Shown here: piece by piece, positions 12,706 through 23,457 of the stretch
Layout: the number at the start of each line of letters is the position of its first letter
How positions within the stretch are numbered: the first letter of the stretch is position 1
Assembly: GCA_034440575.1 (NCBI GenBank)
Contig: JAOTOL010001323.1
Span: 496,001-560,000, forward strand
Direction of reading: 5' to 3'
Source: Imbricaverruca yamaguchii
Taxonomy: Eukaryota > Arthropoda > Thecostraca > Neoverrucidae
DNA length: 64,000 nt
Program-made: the position numbers and the translations under genes
The notes under the pieces: generated by a model
Database searches by the model: none
What the model saw: only the letters and a program-made list of their open reading frames with translations
What the model was told of the DNA's origin: nothing

Positions 12706-13415
12706 GGCTAACAACCGGCTAGCGGCTCGGGTGTCCGAGGTCAGCTGGGGGGGGGGGGCGAGCTTCCTGCACATGTCTTGGGAAGGATACCTACGAGACA
12801 GCTGGGGAGGGCGGGAGGGAACTTGAGACGGCGGGCAGCTTATTTGCTTGATGGCCGGTAGCAATACCAGGTCCTATCAAGCCTTGCAGGTTTTGAAGCA
12901 GTTTCGTCGCATTTAACGTCACGCAGTTAAAACCAAACTAACACTTAATGAGAGATTGTTCTCCAGAAGTTCTCCAGTCAAGGTAAACAAGAGTTGAGTG
13001 CGCTCCAAAATAGCTCACTGGTCGCAGAGCCGGTATGACTGTTCAGCTACATCGGGACCTCCAGGAGGGCATGCACGTCCAGGCTACACTGGGACCTTCG
13101 GTAGCGGATGTGTGCCATACCTGCCGTGGACTTCCCGGCGTTCCGTTGCGGCGACAAACAGCCCCCAGATGCCACAGGCCGTGGGATATCGAATGGGAAT
13201 GACTCACCCCAGCTGCTCCTCGGTATGCCAAACAGGATGCCACAATGTCAGAACGTGTACTGGCCACCACATCAATATGCAGATGAGTCAGTCAGGTGGT
13301 GGGACGAGTCGGACGTTGCGATAGATCAGAGTCACGTTGCGATGGATCCGAGTCGTGTATCCAGAAGCCAACGTGAGCCCAGATCATGGCTGGTCACAGT
13401 AGAAAGCGCAGGTCG

Positions 13416-13517
13416 GGTAGCCAGCCTGGTAGCCAGATTGGTAGCCAGTCTGGTAGCCAGTCTGGTAGCCAGTCTGGTAGCCAGTCTGGTAGCCAGTCTG
13501 GTAGCCAGTCTGGTAGC
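13416..13517. repeat. 12-bp minisatellite inside a duplicated flank
   Basis: Eight to nine copies of GGTAGCCAGTCT. The segment just left (CAGTAGAAAGCGCAGGTC, from 13,397) is repeated just right (CAGTAGAAAGTGCAGGTC, from 13,518), so the array lies between the halves of a short direct duplication. Confidence 0.93.
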
Positions 13518-13684
13518 ACAGTAGAAAGTGCAGGTCTGGTAGCCCCATTCAGAGAGCAGCCGACGTCTGCCAACCTTCGCCCAAGATACATTTCCCAGCA
13601 GATCCATCGAGCTGATTGGGTGCGCGCTGTCCAGAGTGAAATTAATCCAAGTACAGAAAATGTCGCCACAAAACTTTAGACTGG

Positions 13685-13735
13685 TTGGTTATTTGGGCTT
13701 ACGGGCGCATCGAATGCGTTGGTCATACAGCGCCC
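13685..13735 (-). mobile_element. Ultra-short hairpin element, 51 bp
   Basis: In plus orientation, TTGGTTATTTGGGCTTAC is followed by a hairpin with GGGCGC at 13,703-13,708 and GCGCCC at 13,730-13,735. It is flanked by AAACTTTAGACTGG (13,671-13,684) and AAACTTTACAGACTGG (13,736-13,751), a target-site duplication with a 2-nt insertion. Strand is minus because the simple tail, by analogy with retroposons, marks the 3' end. Confidence 0.75.
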
Positions 13736-14129
13736 AAACTTTACAGACTGGCAGGAAAATGGTAACACAAATGGGTGAAAGTACCTTGATGTGGAACTCT
13801 ATTGAAGAGCGGGGAGCAAATGAACAAATCACATAAGTCGCATGGTTGGGGCAAGATAAAACTTCCAGATTTCTAGGTTTTGCACTGAAACTATGCCGAT
13901 CATATCGAATATAAAGCAGAGGCAGCAGACATCAGATCTCCGGATCTTAACTAATGACTCATGTAAAAATTACATCCAAGCCTGCTGGCCACACACCTAA
14001 CTGCACTGATGAACACTGAACTGATCAGAGTCCTTTTTTCTGGCATACCTGGCTCGAGCTGGTTTGATGTTGAGTTGAAAGCTGTATGACACGCAACATG
14101 CTTAGTTACACACGTGTTCCTCCTGGTTG

Positions 14130-14480
14130 TAAAAATCACGTACTTAGGCTATTTCACACTAGGTAGGCAGAGACCGATCCAATTTGGGCAAAACGGACGG
14201 ACACAAGGTCAGGCCTGGCGCCCATGACTCGCACTGAGCGCCGGGCCTCGGCTTAGTTACAGGCCGCAGGCGGGCAGTGGAGCCTCTCCGCAAGCGATAA
14301 AGCTGTCCACCCTCAAAATGTCCAGATTGGTATGCATGTCTCATCTGTACTGCATGTGTATGTATCGGCAGTTTACGCAACGTTCTTTCTTTGGACGGCG
14401 TCTCACATTTCCGCTTTTGCCTATTTGATATAACTGGAAGCCACATAAGCCGGAATAACGTAACACTATTTAGCACAATA
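14130..14480 (-). repeat. Unnamed dispersed repeat, copy 2 (inverted)
   Basis: Reverse-complement partner of 11,540-12,025. On the minus strand it reads ATTCCGGCTTATGTGGCTTC, GGCTCCACTGCCCGCC, GAGGCCCGGCGCTCAGTGCG, AGTCATGGGCGCCAGGCCTG and TACCTAGTGTGAAATAGCC. It lacks the extra segment found in copy 1. Confidence 0.65.
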
Positions 14481-15076
14481 ATCTCGAGCGTATGGCACTC
14501 TTCCTCTGCCAAAAAAAAATGGACAAACATTATATAAACATGTGTACATCGCCGAATCTGATTTGGTAAATTTGGTATATAAATCAAAATAATCCATGTG
14601 ATTCATAAGGTCATATGGTGCATTTTTAAAATGGTCAAATTTCTCACAAGCTTGATCCGGGTGACCAGCTCTCGCGTTCCTTTGGTCACGTGCTCGCACA
14701 CATTTGAAACTTATTTAACAATTAAGCCACTGGGGGCAACAAATACCACCATTAAGACGACCTCGGGACCGCAACCACTCCCGGTCGCCCGACAAAGGCT
14801 GGGCTGAGAGTGAAGCATGGTGACCGGGCCAAGGGTCGCTTGTTATGGTGCGGACGGCCGGGGGCGTGGCCGGGGGCGTGGCCGCGAGCACGTAGTGTGT
14901 ACAGTTGTAGAGAGCGGTTCAGCCGACTCGTCTGGCCGAGATAATGCTCCAGCACGGCCGGCGTGGTGCCAGGGGCCCTGCCAAGGAAAAGTCGGCCAAT
15001 TTAAAGATGCCCGGTAACCGCAGTAGGTCGGGAGGAGAACAAGGAGAAAGTGCGGCCACGCGTTTCGCCAGCCTGA

Positions 15077-15330
15077 CTACAGGCTGGAGATTATGCGGGC
15101 AGTCAGATTAGAATGTAGGAAAAACACGTGGGTGCAGCGTGCGGCTTCAGCTCCGCATTGGACTACAAGAGGGTGATCAGTGATAAAAACACCTCCCATG
15201 AAAGTCGGGTGAGTGACGTTATCCCCGAACAGCACCATCCACACGCGATCGCCAGTTGCCATGTCAAGGCCTACTTCTGCCTCAAACGCATCCAAGGTCA
15301 CGAACCTACATACTTCCGCGTAATTTAGCG
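15077..15330 (-). pseudogene. Possible LINE ORF1 (RRM-like) fragment
   Basis: A 74-codon minus-strand frame, extendable upstream without stop, is protein-like in composition: FEAEVGLDMATGDRVWMVLF, then GGVFITDHPLVVQ and ARCTHVFF. The pattern of a hydrophobic strand (VWMVLFG), a GV-x-(V/I) strand about 20 residues later and a THV strand resembles the RRM-like region of some LINE ORF1 proteins. I do not recognise it firmly; a chance frame remains possible. Confidence 0.28.
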
Positions 15331-15820
15331 TGCTTCATTATGTGTCTACAAAAGCCGTCAGGAGAAGTGGCACATATAAAATAGCCGGGAAATGGCACTA
15401 GCGTGCATTGCCGGTGCATGCATCAGATTCCGCACTACGTGGGACGTCAGCTACGTGGTGTGAACCACCATCGTGTACCGCAGACTCCTATTCTATGTAA
15501 CGAACTCTCGTGATGTGGTAAGGGCTCTCAGTACGGTGCAGAGTCTCGCTGTATACCACGGCCGCCACTATGTGGCGAGAGCTCTTGCTGTGCACCACAG
15601 GCTCTTAACGAACGTACCAGGGTCACGTTATGTGGTACGGACTCAAGAGACTCTGACTTTCACTGTGGCACGAACTCACAACACCAGTACTTGCAATAGC
15701 ATGCTAAATACAGCGTGTTTGAGCCGGTGCAAAAGCAAACGCCTATATTTATCAATCGCCGATAAACAATTCACTGTCTGAGCCGACCTAAGCCGTCCGT
15801 AGGCATAGACTACCACCAAA

Positions 15821-15988
15821 GAAGGCACGCCCCAAAACAGGCACATCGGCCTCCAGCCCACAGAAGGCACGCCACAAAACAGGCACACCGGCCCCCAGCC
15901 CACAGAAGGCACGCCACAAAACAGGCACACCAGCCTCCAGCGCGCTGAAGGCACGCCACAAAACAGGCACGCCGGCCACCATCGCGCA
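15821..15988. repeat. 42-bp minisatellite, 4 copies
   Basis: Four exact-length 42-bp units starting GAAGGCACGCCACAAAACAG. Looser repeats on CACGTTATGTGGTACGGACT-like words precede it at about 15,475-15,680. Confidence 0.93.
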
Positions 15989-16701
15989 GGTCGCGCCACA
16001 CACCCATGTCCATAATGTCGCACCGATGTATAGCCATCAGACTAAACACCGTATCGGGGAGGGAGGGGGTACGCACTCCCTGGCGCACCAGAGCCTGGTG
16101 TATCTGGCGGGCAAGTGCCAGTCTTCAATATCCCTGGCCTGGGCACCTGGCAAACTACTGCGTCGGGCTTAGTCGACTACAAAAGGCACGATTCGCATAT
16201 CGGACACTGGAATCTTCCATTTTTAGAACTTCCTGGTTTATCCTAGTCATCTCACTCGCGCCTCACTGGCGTTTCTTTCCGGTCCCAAGAAAACCTCAAA
16301 TATGCTCTGTTGCTGCAGTCTCCGGCTGCCTTTCTTCGAAGCCGACCTGGCACTCGGTCCAGTCACTCCTCGCCACTATTCCGATCCACACCACTTTCAC
16401 CTCCTCCGCCCAGTCGTCAACCATTACCTACAATGGCTCATGATTAATCCCTAAATGTATTCTACCGCCCTTGTCGACATCACCTGTTTACTCAAGTCAG
16501 CAGGTCAAGGATCCGTTTCAGAGGTCAACTAAATTTGAAAGTCTATGGATTTACCAGGCTTCATATTCAGAGGTAATTGACCATTGGGAAGGTTCAATGG
16601 ACACTAAATTTCACGCTATCTGGTCATTAATGCCTTTGCGGTAGATACAAGACGACAGATTTAAATGATCTGACCATTGACCTGAGCTGCTTTAGTAAAC
16701 C

Positions 16702-17020
16702 CGGACTCGCACAGTGTGGCACGGACTCGCGCAGTGTGGCACGGACTCGCGCAGTGTGGCACAGACTCGCGCAGTGTGGCACAGACTCGCGCAGTGTGGC
16801 ACAGACTCGCGCAGTGTGGCACATACTCGCGCAGTGTGGCACAGACTCGCGCAGTCGCGGGACTCGCGCAGTGTGGCACGGACTCGCGCAGTGTGGCACG
16901 GACTCGCGCAGTGTGGCACGGACTCGCGCAGTGTGGCACGGACTCGCGCAGTGTGGCACAGACTCGCGCAGTGTGGCACGGACTCGCGCAGTGTGGCACG
17001 GACTCGCGCAGTGTGGCACG
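16702..17020. repeat. 20-bp minisatellite, ~16 copies
   Basis: Unit GGACTCGCGCAGTGTGGCAC; the second base of the GGACT/AGACT form alternates in blocks. One unit near 16,850-16,862 is deleted internally (CAGTCGCGGGACTCGCGC). Period 20 rotates through all three frames, explaining overlapping frames in the region on both strands. Confidence 0.96.
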
Positions 17021-17459
17021 ACAAGCATCTGCTGCCAAGACTCGCATCGAGCATTACTATATTGCGATACTACTACAAACACGACCCTATCCGTATCCAA
17101 ACACCGTGAATATGCGTCAGTCATATGTATGGGGACGAGTAGCCCAGGGGTAAGTTTCCAGTTTCATAATCGAAGCATTGTCGGTTCGGGCCTCGCCTCT
17201 CGCTGCTTTTTGCCTGCGAAAAGATCGGCGTGAGAGATTGACAACACTACATGACTCAACAGTCGGCGTGCCGTAAAACCAATAACGACCACCGCAGTGA
17301 TATGCATAGTGTGCGAATGTGTGCCAATAAGTACCGGACGCGGTAATTTTGCAGTGGGAGAAAAACAACCTCGAATATTTTACGACGCATACGACTGCTT
17401 AATCCTATGGCGTCACCAACCCCGCACGCGGATTGGCTGCGGGTGGACTTGGAAATTCC

Positions 17460-17530
17460 GTCAACTACGGGATTGGAACCCACGATTTCACGATCAAGAG
17501 TCTGCCCCACCGACTGGGCTCCTGTGGTAG
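17460..17530 (-). mobile_element. tRNA-Lys-like SINE head
   Basis: On the minus strand, GGAGCCCAGTCGGTGGGGC (A-box-like), GACTCTTGATC (anticodon-loop-like with CTT) and GGGTTCCAATCCC (B-box-like with one change) are arranged as in a tRNA-Lys gene. The acceptor stem does not pair, and the sequence runs on into unrelated DNA, so it is a tRNA-derived SINE promoter rather than a tRNA gene. Part of the downstream body (TTTTACGACGCATACGACTG, plus strand near 17,376) resembles 49,091-49,110, suggesting the body is dispersed. Confidence 0.5.
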
Positions 17531-18109
17531 GGCAGAGGTAATTACTTCTGCCTGGGGCATTGCCGTCTCAATGTTGATTTGTCATCCCCATGATCTAACA
17601 TGAGATTATGTGGAGTGATCCCTCCCACGATTCATGGGTACCATGTAGTCAACGTGCATCGTCTCCACATCCCTTCTATAAAACGTTGCCGGTTGTCACG
17701 CTCAGCATGCGACTACTTTGTGACGTACCTGCATGTGAAGCGTAGCAATATCAAAGCCGTCGCAGAAAACAGAACGTTGCCGCTGTCTGGATGCGACCAC
17801 CCGATGGCGTCCACCGGATGAATTATCACACCCAGCGAGAGAAGCGCGAGCCTTCTAGAGCGGCGATAACTCACAGTCTGACACCGTATCCTAATGGCCG
17901 GGCGCGCCGGCCGCACCAGGCAATACTTGTTTGTGCCCGGCGCCAATGCTATCACACAGCCCGCGGCCACGATTCTGATTGGCCGCCCCGTTCCCAATCC
18001 CAATCCGTCGGACGGACGGCGGCATACCGAGCCATGCGGTGCGACCCTGCCCTGCACGACATGACTAGCCTCATTCAGTCCAGCCGGCTGCCAACCAGGA
18101 CACGCCACC

Positions 18110-18626
18110 GGCGCACTGAATCACCCCGGGGCCCCGGTCCCGGTAATCAGACGGACCGCGGCGGCGCACTGAAGCACCCCGGGGCCCCGGTCCCGGTAAT
18201 CAAACGGACCGCGGCGGCGCACTGAACCACCCCGGGGCCCCGGTCCCGGTAATCAGACGGACCGCGGCGGCGCACTGAAGCACCCCGGGGCCCCGGTCCC
18301 GGTAATCAGACGGACCGCGGCGGCGCACTGAAGCACCCCGGGGCCCCGGTCCCGGTAATCAGACGGACCGCGGCGGCGCACCCCGGGGCCCCGGTCCCGG
18401 TAATCAGACGGACCGCGGCGGCGCACCCCGGGGCCCCGGTCCCGGTAATCAGACGGACCGCGGCGGCGCACTGAACCACCCCGGGGCCCCGGTCCCGGTA
18501 ATCAGACGGACCGCGGCGGCGCACTGAAGCACTCCGGGGCCCCGGTCCCGGTAATCAGACGGACCGCGGCGGCGCACTGAAGCACCCCGGGGCCCCGGTC
18601 CCGGTAATCAGACGGACCGCGGCGGC
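18110..18626. repeat. 53-bp GC-rich minisatellite, ~10 copies
   Basis: Unit contains GGCGCACTGAAGCACCCCGG, GGCCCCGGTCCCGGTAATCA and GACGGACCGCGGC. Two units (about 18,373-18,470) lack the ten-base ACTGAAGCAC segment. Each unit contains the palindromic core CCGGGGCCCCGG, so single strands can fold at every unit. Confidence 0.95.
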
Positions 18627-18639
18627 GGCGTGCCCGCGG

Positions 18640-18790
18640 GCGCCACAACACAGCAGTCTGACGTCATCGTGGAGTCGGCGCCGCCCAGACCGTGTGACGT
18701 CACGTGGACTGCTGCCCTGCCGGCCGCCCGCCGAGGACAGGTGCAGCCCTCGCCTTCATATACTGGCACCGCAACTTGGGAAATGGACGG
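18640..18790. promoter_or_regulatory. GC-rich block with two consensus CREs
   Basis: Perfect palindromic TGACGTCA at 18,659-18,666 and again at 18,695-18,702, the second overlapping an E-box (CACGTG, 18,701-18,706). TGACGTCA is the established CREB/ATF site. The block is CpG-rich and non-repetitive, directly downstream of the 53-bp array. No transcript start or coding exon could be tied to it; promoter function is inferred from motif density only. Confidence 0.4.
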
Positions 18791-18930
18791 AAACACAGGG
18801 GGGGTTGACAGAGTTCCGGACACTCCTCCCACACTCTAGGCAACCAAATACACTGGATCAAACAAAAAATTAATGTCTTTCACCACTTAAAGCTCAAAAT
18901 TAACGAGTCCTATTTGCATTTTTGGTGGTC

Positions 18931-18976
18931 GGGTCTACCCCATAGGAAAATTTTGGTTTTCCTATGGGGTAGACCC
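18931..18976. repeat. Perfect 20-bp inverted repeat, 6-nt loop
   Basis: GGGTCTACCCCATAGGAAAA (18,931-18,950), loop TTTTGG, then the exact reverse complement (18,957-18,976). It would form a stable hairpin as DNA or RNA. No coding frame or recognised family surrounds it. Confidence 0.95.
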
Positions 18977-19061
18977 ATAATAAACACAGCCAACAGCCCA
19001 ATTCTGCGATTGATTTTACTTCCCAATGCTACCGCAAATATTCTGATAAGCAAAGACCTAA

Positions 19062-19159
19062 TGCCGCCCCGGTAGCTCGCGCGCTCGCATTTAGCCCCCG
19101 GCCAGGTGCGTCAGTTGGCAGCTGGCCCGATAAGGCCGGGGACGAGCTACCGGGCGGCA
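19062..19159. repeat. Nested hairpin, ~98 nt
   Basis: Outer arms TGCCGCCCCGGTAGCTCG (19,062-19,079) and CGAGCTACCGGGCGGCA (19,143-19,159) pair with one bulge. An inner pair, CCCCGGCC (about 19,096-19,103) and GGCCGGGG (19,134-19,141), lies inside. A third imperfect hairpin with CCAGGGTTC / GAACCCTGG arms follows at 19,238-19,280. Could be a foldback element or a structured RNA; no homology recognised. Confidence 0.6.
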
Positions 19160-19289
19160 GTGTCGGTGCATTGGCGGCACGTTAAACTTTCGGTCTAAAT
19201 TCTGTCGTTGAACATATTCATGGACCGGGTGGTGGGGCCAGGGTTCACGCAACAAGCTCTGCTTAGCAATAGAACCCTGGTTCCTGAAG

Positions 19290-21350
19290 CCACCCCAGCA
19301 ACAATTCGGATTAAATTTATTAATTAAAAAAAGCAAACATTTTCGGTATGCAATTCTGTAGAGTAATAAGCAATAAAATTATGCTGGAAGATTCCTTTCC
19401 GAATGTCTAGGGCACGTTCTAGTATCGCCTAAACTTCCACGAAGACCAACGATACGTCAGTACTCTGTCAGCAATCTACCACCAATGACACCATGATTGA
19501 AGAAACCGGGTGGGTCGGTGGGAGATCTGGGCGCCCTGGTTTCATAACCCGCTAATGTTAATTTGTCATTTTCTTCATCTAATCTGAAAATCCATCTTTG
19601 ACGTAAGAATTTTGAACTCTCGTGTCTTCGCAAGAGGTGTCCAACTTTAAATAACGGCCAGCGTTCTGCAGAATATTGGGCCCCGATTATTGCTGGCAAG
19701 TGTCAGCAATCATTGAACAAGTTAATTCGGTAGCAATTCAATGGATGGAGCGTATGCGATCCTACTGTATCCTATCCTACAACATCCTTATCCTACAGCA
19801 CCTTTAACTGTTGGGCGACAGGAGTTGAAGGCAAGCTCTTCTAGACTCATCCCCACGCGAAATTCCCCAAGGCAGTAAGTAAAGTGCCGTGCTCTTTCAC
19901 AGGTTCCGCTCATAAATGCATAGAGAACAACACGTCCGCAGGCAGTCCTAACAGATGCAACAGATGTCCCTCAAACAGTCGCCAAAAGAGGGGAAATCGT
20001 TAGGGTATCAGATTTCCAACGTCATTTCAGGCTTGGCCGAGTATTACAGGTTAACCATTAAATATTCATAATGGAGATGGCGATAAAAGTCGCCTCTTTG
20101 CTACCATAAATTACGAGATTTATATAAAGCATTTCCGGTCCCCTCGTAACATCTCAAATAAGTTAGGAAGACAAATTATCCTAGCAGATGACATACATCC
20201 CAGTTTGGTCTCTTTCGTAAGCCTACGAATGTTGCAATAATTAAGATCGCCAAGCTACTCGTTTGGACTTGCACCGCTTCACGATATCGTAAGCACTTTC
20301 ACAAAGTGGTCACATACTCAGTGGGAACATGAAGACTGTTGTACCCCGGAGCAGCCGATATCTATTGTGCTCAAGAAGCGTGCCAAAGAGAAGGCTGTGC
20401 GACGCCACCTACGACCGCTATGCATGTTTTAGTCTTGCAATGCACGTGCTCACTACCTTGGTGCAGGGATGTAGGCCGAAACAAATAACTTGACAACGCA
20501 AGGAGCGCATCATTCATGCGCACGCCGAGAAAGAAGGAACTTTGATGCATAACAAGTACCAAGGTGATCTGCCTATCCCCCTTGCTAAAAAAACGTACAA
20601 GACAGGTAAACATCGTAGGTGAGGAAACAAGACTATTTTTATCGCGATTTCATGTTCTGACCGGTGGACACGCAATTTCGAATTTCCACATGTGCCGCCA
20701 ATGGTACCGGAAGTACGATATATCAAGAATGAATTTTAATTTTTCTCGAGGGAGGGAGGGGGCCTAATGCTAAGAAACGTGGAACTGCTGTCAAGCACAT
20801 TATTTTCAACTAATTTCATACTTGTTTTTGTCGAGTGCAAAACGAAACTACTTAAATCTGGGAAGAAATAACGTTTCGACCTTAGGCGAGTTCACAATTG
20901 GTCGGCTTGGACCCTGTCTAATGGCCAGCTGGATGGTCAGTGACCTGGAAGGTGCCCAGTGCCGACGGGTCTCCACTTACTCTGAGACACGGCAACCCCG
21001 CGCGGCATATGAGCACACCCTGAACTGTGGACACATTGAGACAATTAGTCTAGCCCCGCCGGGGCGCATGCCACAAACCTGGAGCTTTGACACCAGAGCG
21101 ACTACAGGGATAGGTAATTTCCCCGCTGAAGCGGGAATTTCCTGGACGCTTTTTGAATGATCATGGAAAGATAATGTTATCACCGGCAAAATACACTGGT
21201 TCGACAGCATAACGACCAGGGCCTCCCACATAAGTCTCTCCAGTCGAACTCTCACCATCAAGCTGCCGAGTGAGATGCCAACATGCTCGTATGTTGGTGT
21301 ATGCCGGCGCAGAGGTGGCGCGATGATAGCAAAAAGGTTCGGTCACCTGG
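19290..21350. other. Unassigned intergenic or intronic sequence
   Basis: About 2 kb of moderate-GC sequence with only short frames. The longest (20,822-21,160 plus, 112 codons; 19,457-19,699 minus, 80 codons) show no recognised domain or flanking splice pattern that I trust. Confidence 0.45.
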
Positions 21351-21922
21351 CCCTAGTGACCCATTACCGGGGCCAGTGTCTCAGCTGGCCCCAGTGACCC
21401 ATTACCGGGGCCAGTGTCTCAGCCGGCCCTAGTGACCAATTACCGGTGCCAGTGTCTCAGCCGGCCCTAGTGACCAATTACCGGGGTCAGTGTCTCAGAC
21501 GGCCCTAGTGACAAATTACCGGTGCCAGTGTCTCAGACGGCCCTAGTGACCAATTACCGTGGTCAGTGTCTCAGCCGGCCCCAGTGACCCATTACCGGTG
21601 CCAGTGTCTCAGCTGGCCCCAGTGACCCATAACCGGAGCCAGCTTCTCAGTTGGCTCCAGTGACCCATTACCGGAAGCCAGCTTCTCAGCTGGCCCCAGT
21701 GACCCATTACCGGGGCCAGTGTCTCAGCCGGCCCTAGTGACCCATTACCGGGGCCAGTGTCTCAGCCGGCCCCAGTGACCCATTACCGGGGCCAGTGTCT
21801 CAGCCGGCCCCAGTGACCCATTACCGGAGCCAGTGTCTCAGCCGGCCATAGTGACCCATTACCGGGGCCAGTTTCTCAGTTGGCCCCAGTGACCCATTAC
21901 CGGAGCCAGCTTCTCAGTTGGC
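21351..21922. repeat. 38-bp minisatellite, ~15 copies
   Basis: Unit contains CCCTAGTGACCCATTACCGG and GGCCAGTGTCTCAGCCGG. Two central units and the final ones carry GAGCCAGCTTCTCAGTTGG variants, so at least two sub-types are interspersed. Confidence 0.95.
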
Positions 21923-21933
21923 TGGTGGCAGGG

Positions 21934-22060
21934 ACCAGTGGCGTGCCGGCTGCGGCAGTTGGCAGCACTGGCTCGACCAGTGGTGTGCCGGCCGCGGCAG
22001 TTGGCAGCACTGGCTCGACCAGTGGCGTGCCGGCCGCGGCAGTTGGCAGCACTGGCGCGG
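21934..22060. repeat. 42-bp minisatellite, 3 copies
   Basis: Three 42-bp units starting ACCAGTGGCGTGCCGGC and containing GCGGCAGTTGGCAGCACTGG. They abut the 38-bp array. The following 22,060-22,430 is a CpG-rich non-repetitive block with a GACGTCAC and a TGACGTGTGACG element near 22,170-22,193 but no exon I can define. Confidence 0.93.
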
Positions 22061-22528
22061 ACAGTGCTCGAGCAGAACGGGCTTGCACACAATGCACAGT
22101 CATACCGGCGGGTCGAGGCCCGCCGCGGTAATTCCGTCCGCGGCGTTTCCTCGCGCCGAATTTCGCCAGACGTCACTCGTCGTGACGTGTGACGAAATGT
22201 TGCTGCGGTTCAGGGGCTTACCGGCAGTCTCGCCCAAGGCTACCCCGCCGGTTCGCCGTGCACGCAATTTGCATGCAGTGTGCAGAACAGCCGGCTTTGC
22301 CAGGTGACGTGGCAGGCCTGCAGCGGCTGAGCCTGCTGCAGCTGGCACGCGCACGTCGGCCGCACCTTCTGCTGCTGCGCAGAGCACGCTTGGACTGACG
22401 AGAGGTTGACGGCGAACGTGCCCGGATGTGATCGACCCAAAGTATTGTACCAGTTGTAAACAGCCGGAGTTGCAAACGTGCAAGAGACTCTCAAACACGC
22501 TTCACATGCTGCCTTTCGACTCATTCGA

Positions 22529-22582
22529 GTTAGTTATTGGGGTTTCAGGGCGCATCAACTGCAGTGGTTATACAGCGCCCAG
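22529..22582 (-). mobile_element. Ultra-short hairpin element, 54 bp, with TSD
   Basis: Plus orientation: GTTAGTTATTGGGGTTTCA, then GGGCGC (22,548-22,553), the core ATCAACTGCAGTGGTTATAC, then GCGCCC (22,575-22,580). Flanks TCGACTCATTCGA (22,516-22,528) and TCGACTCACTCGA (22,583-22,595) are a 13-bp target-site duplication with one mismatch. Confidence 0.82.
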
Positions 22583-22599
22583 TCGACTCACTCGATATA

Positions 22600-23457
22600 T
22601 CGAGAAAATAAAATTGCAGTAACAATTCGACTTTTCAATAGCAGGCGTGGAAGGCTATTGCATCTGGCCAGTACTTTTAAGTGTTCCCAGGTATTCTATC
22701 CGATGACAAGATACGAAAGCGCTCTGAATATAATATACCAATGTTCATAATATAATAATCACTGCTGTACGCATGCTTAGAGAGCAAAACAGCCTTGATA
22801 AACGGTCACGAACCGCCTGGCATGGAACGTAGGTCGGACCATTTGAAGCCCGTCGAACAGAGGTCAAACGGTTATTTACCGCTCTCCCACGTGTGCTTTA
22901 TTGGGCGCCGGCCGCTGGTTGATCGCATGCACCTGCGCGCCGCTACATAAGCGGCGAGACAATCAGCCGGTGGGTGCTTTGTCATGCATCAGTGTCGGGA
23001 GACTATAAGAAATTGGAGCAAGGACGGCGGCAGCGAACTACTGTTCGTGTCTGGCACGATATCTGGCCGTGCCACGGGCGATTACGGGCGGAGCCAGGTC
23101 GCAGAGAGCTTGCTCCACTGAATTTATGACAAAAGTTTAGCTGGGCGACCCGGTCCGGCCCACTTGAATCCGCTCTGTTGAAACTTTAACAACAGCCGTG
23201 TGAAGGCATTCATGGCATGAATTGCTCCACTCGTGTTTAAACTCGCCGCTTGATTTTCATTTTCTACATGGGTGCTAAATGACCAAACCTAGTCGATGCG
23301 CCCCAATTCATAACCAACCAACTGTTCATTTTCAACACTTTTGCACAATCATCTCCTTGAAGTGCTCACACTTGTTTGCTAAAGGCTCGATGACCGAACC
23401 TATGAGGTGGTGCCAGGACTGGCACAAACGTCTGCCGAGCCGACTAGCCCCGCGTGA
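22600..23457. other. Unassigned sequence with a CpG-rich segment
   Basis: 22,870-23,140 is CpG-rich and non-repetitive (for example GGGCGCCGGCCGCTGG) and could be regulatory. No exon or RNA gene is recognised in the stretch. Confidence 0.4.

Noticed and set aside
17460..17530. Functional tRNA-Lys gene
   Set aside because: The acceptor and T stems do not pair properly and the B box is altered.
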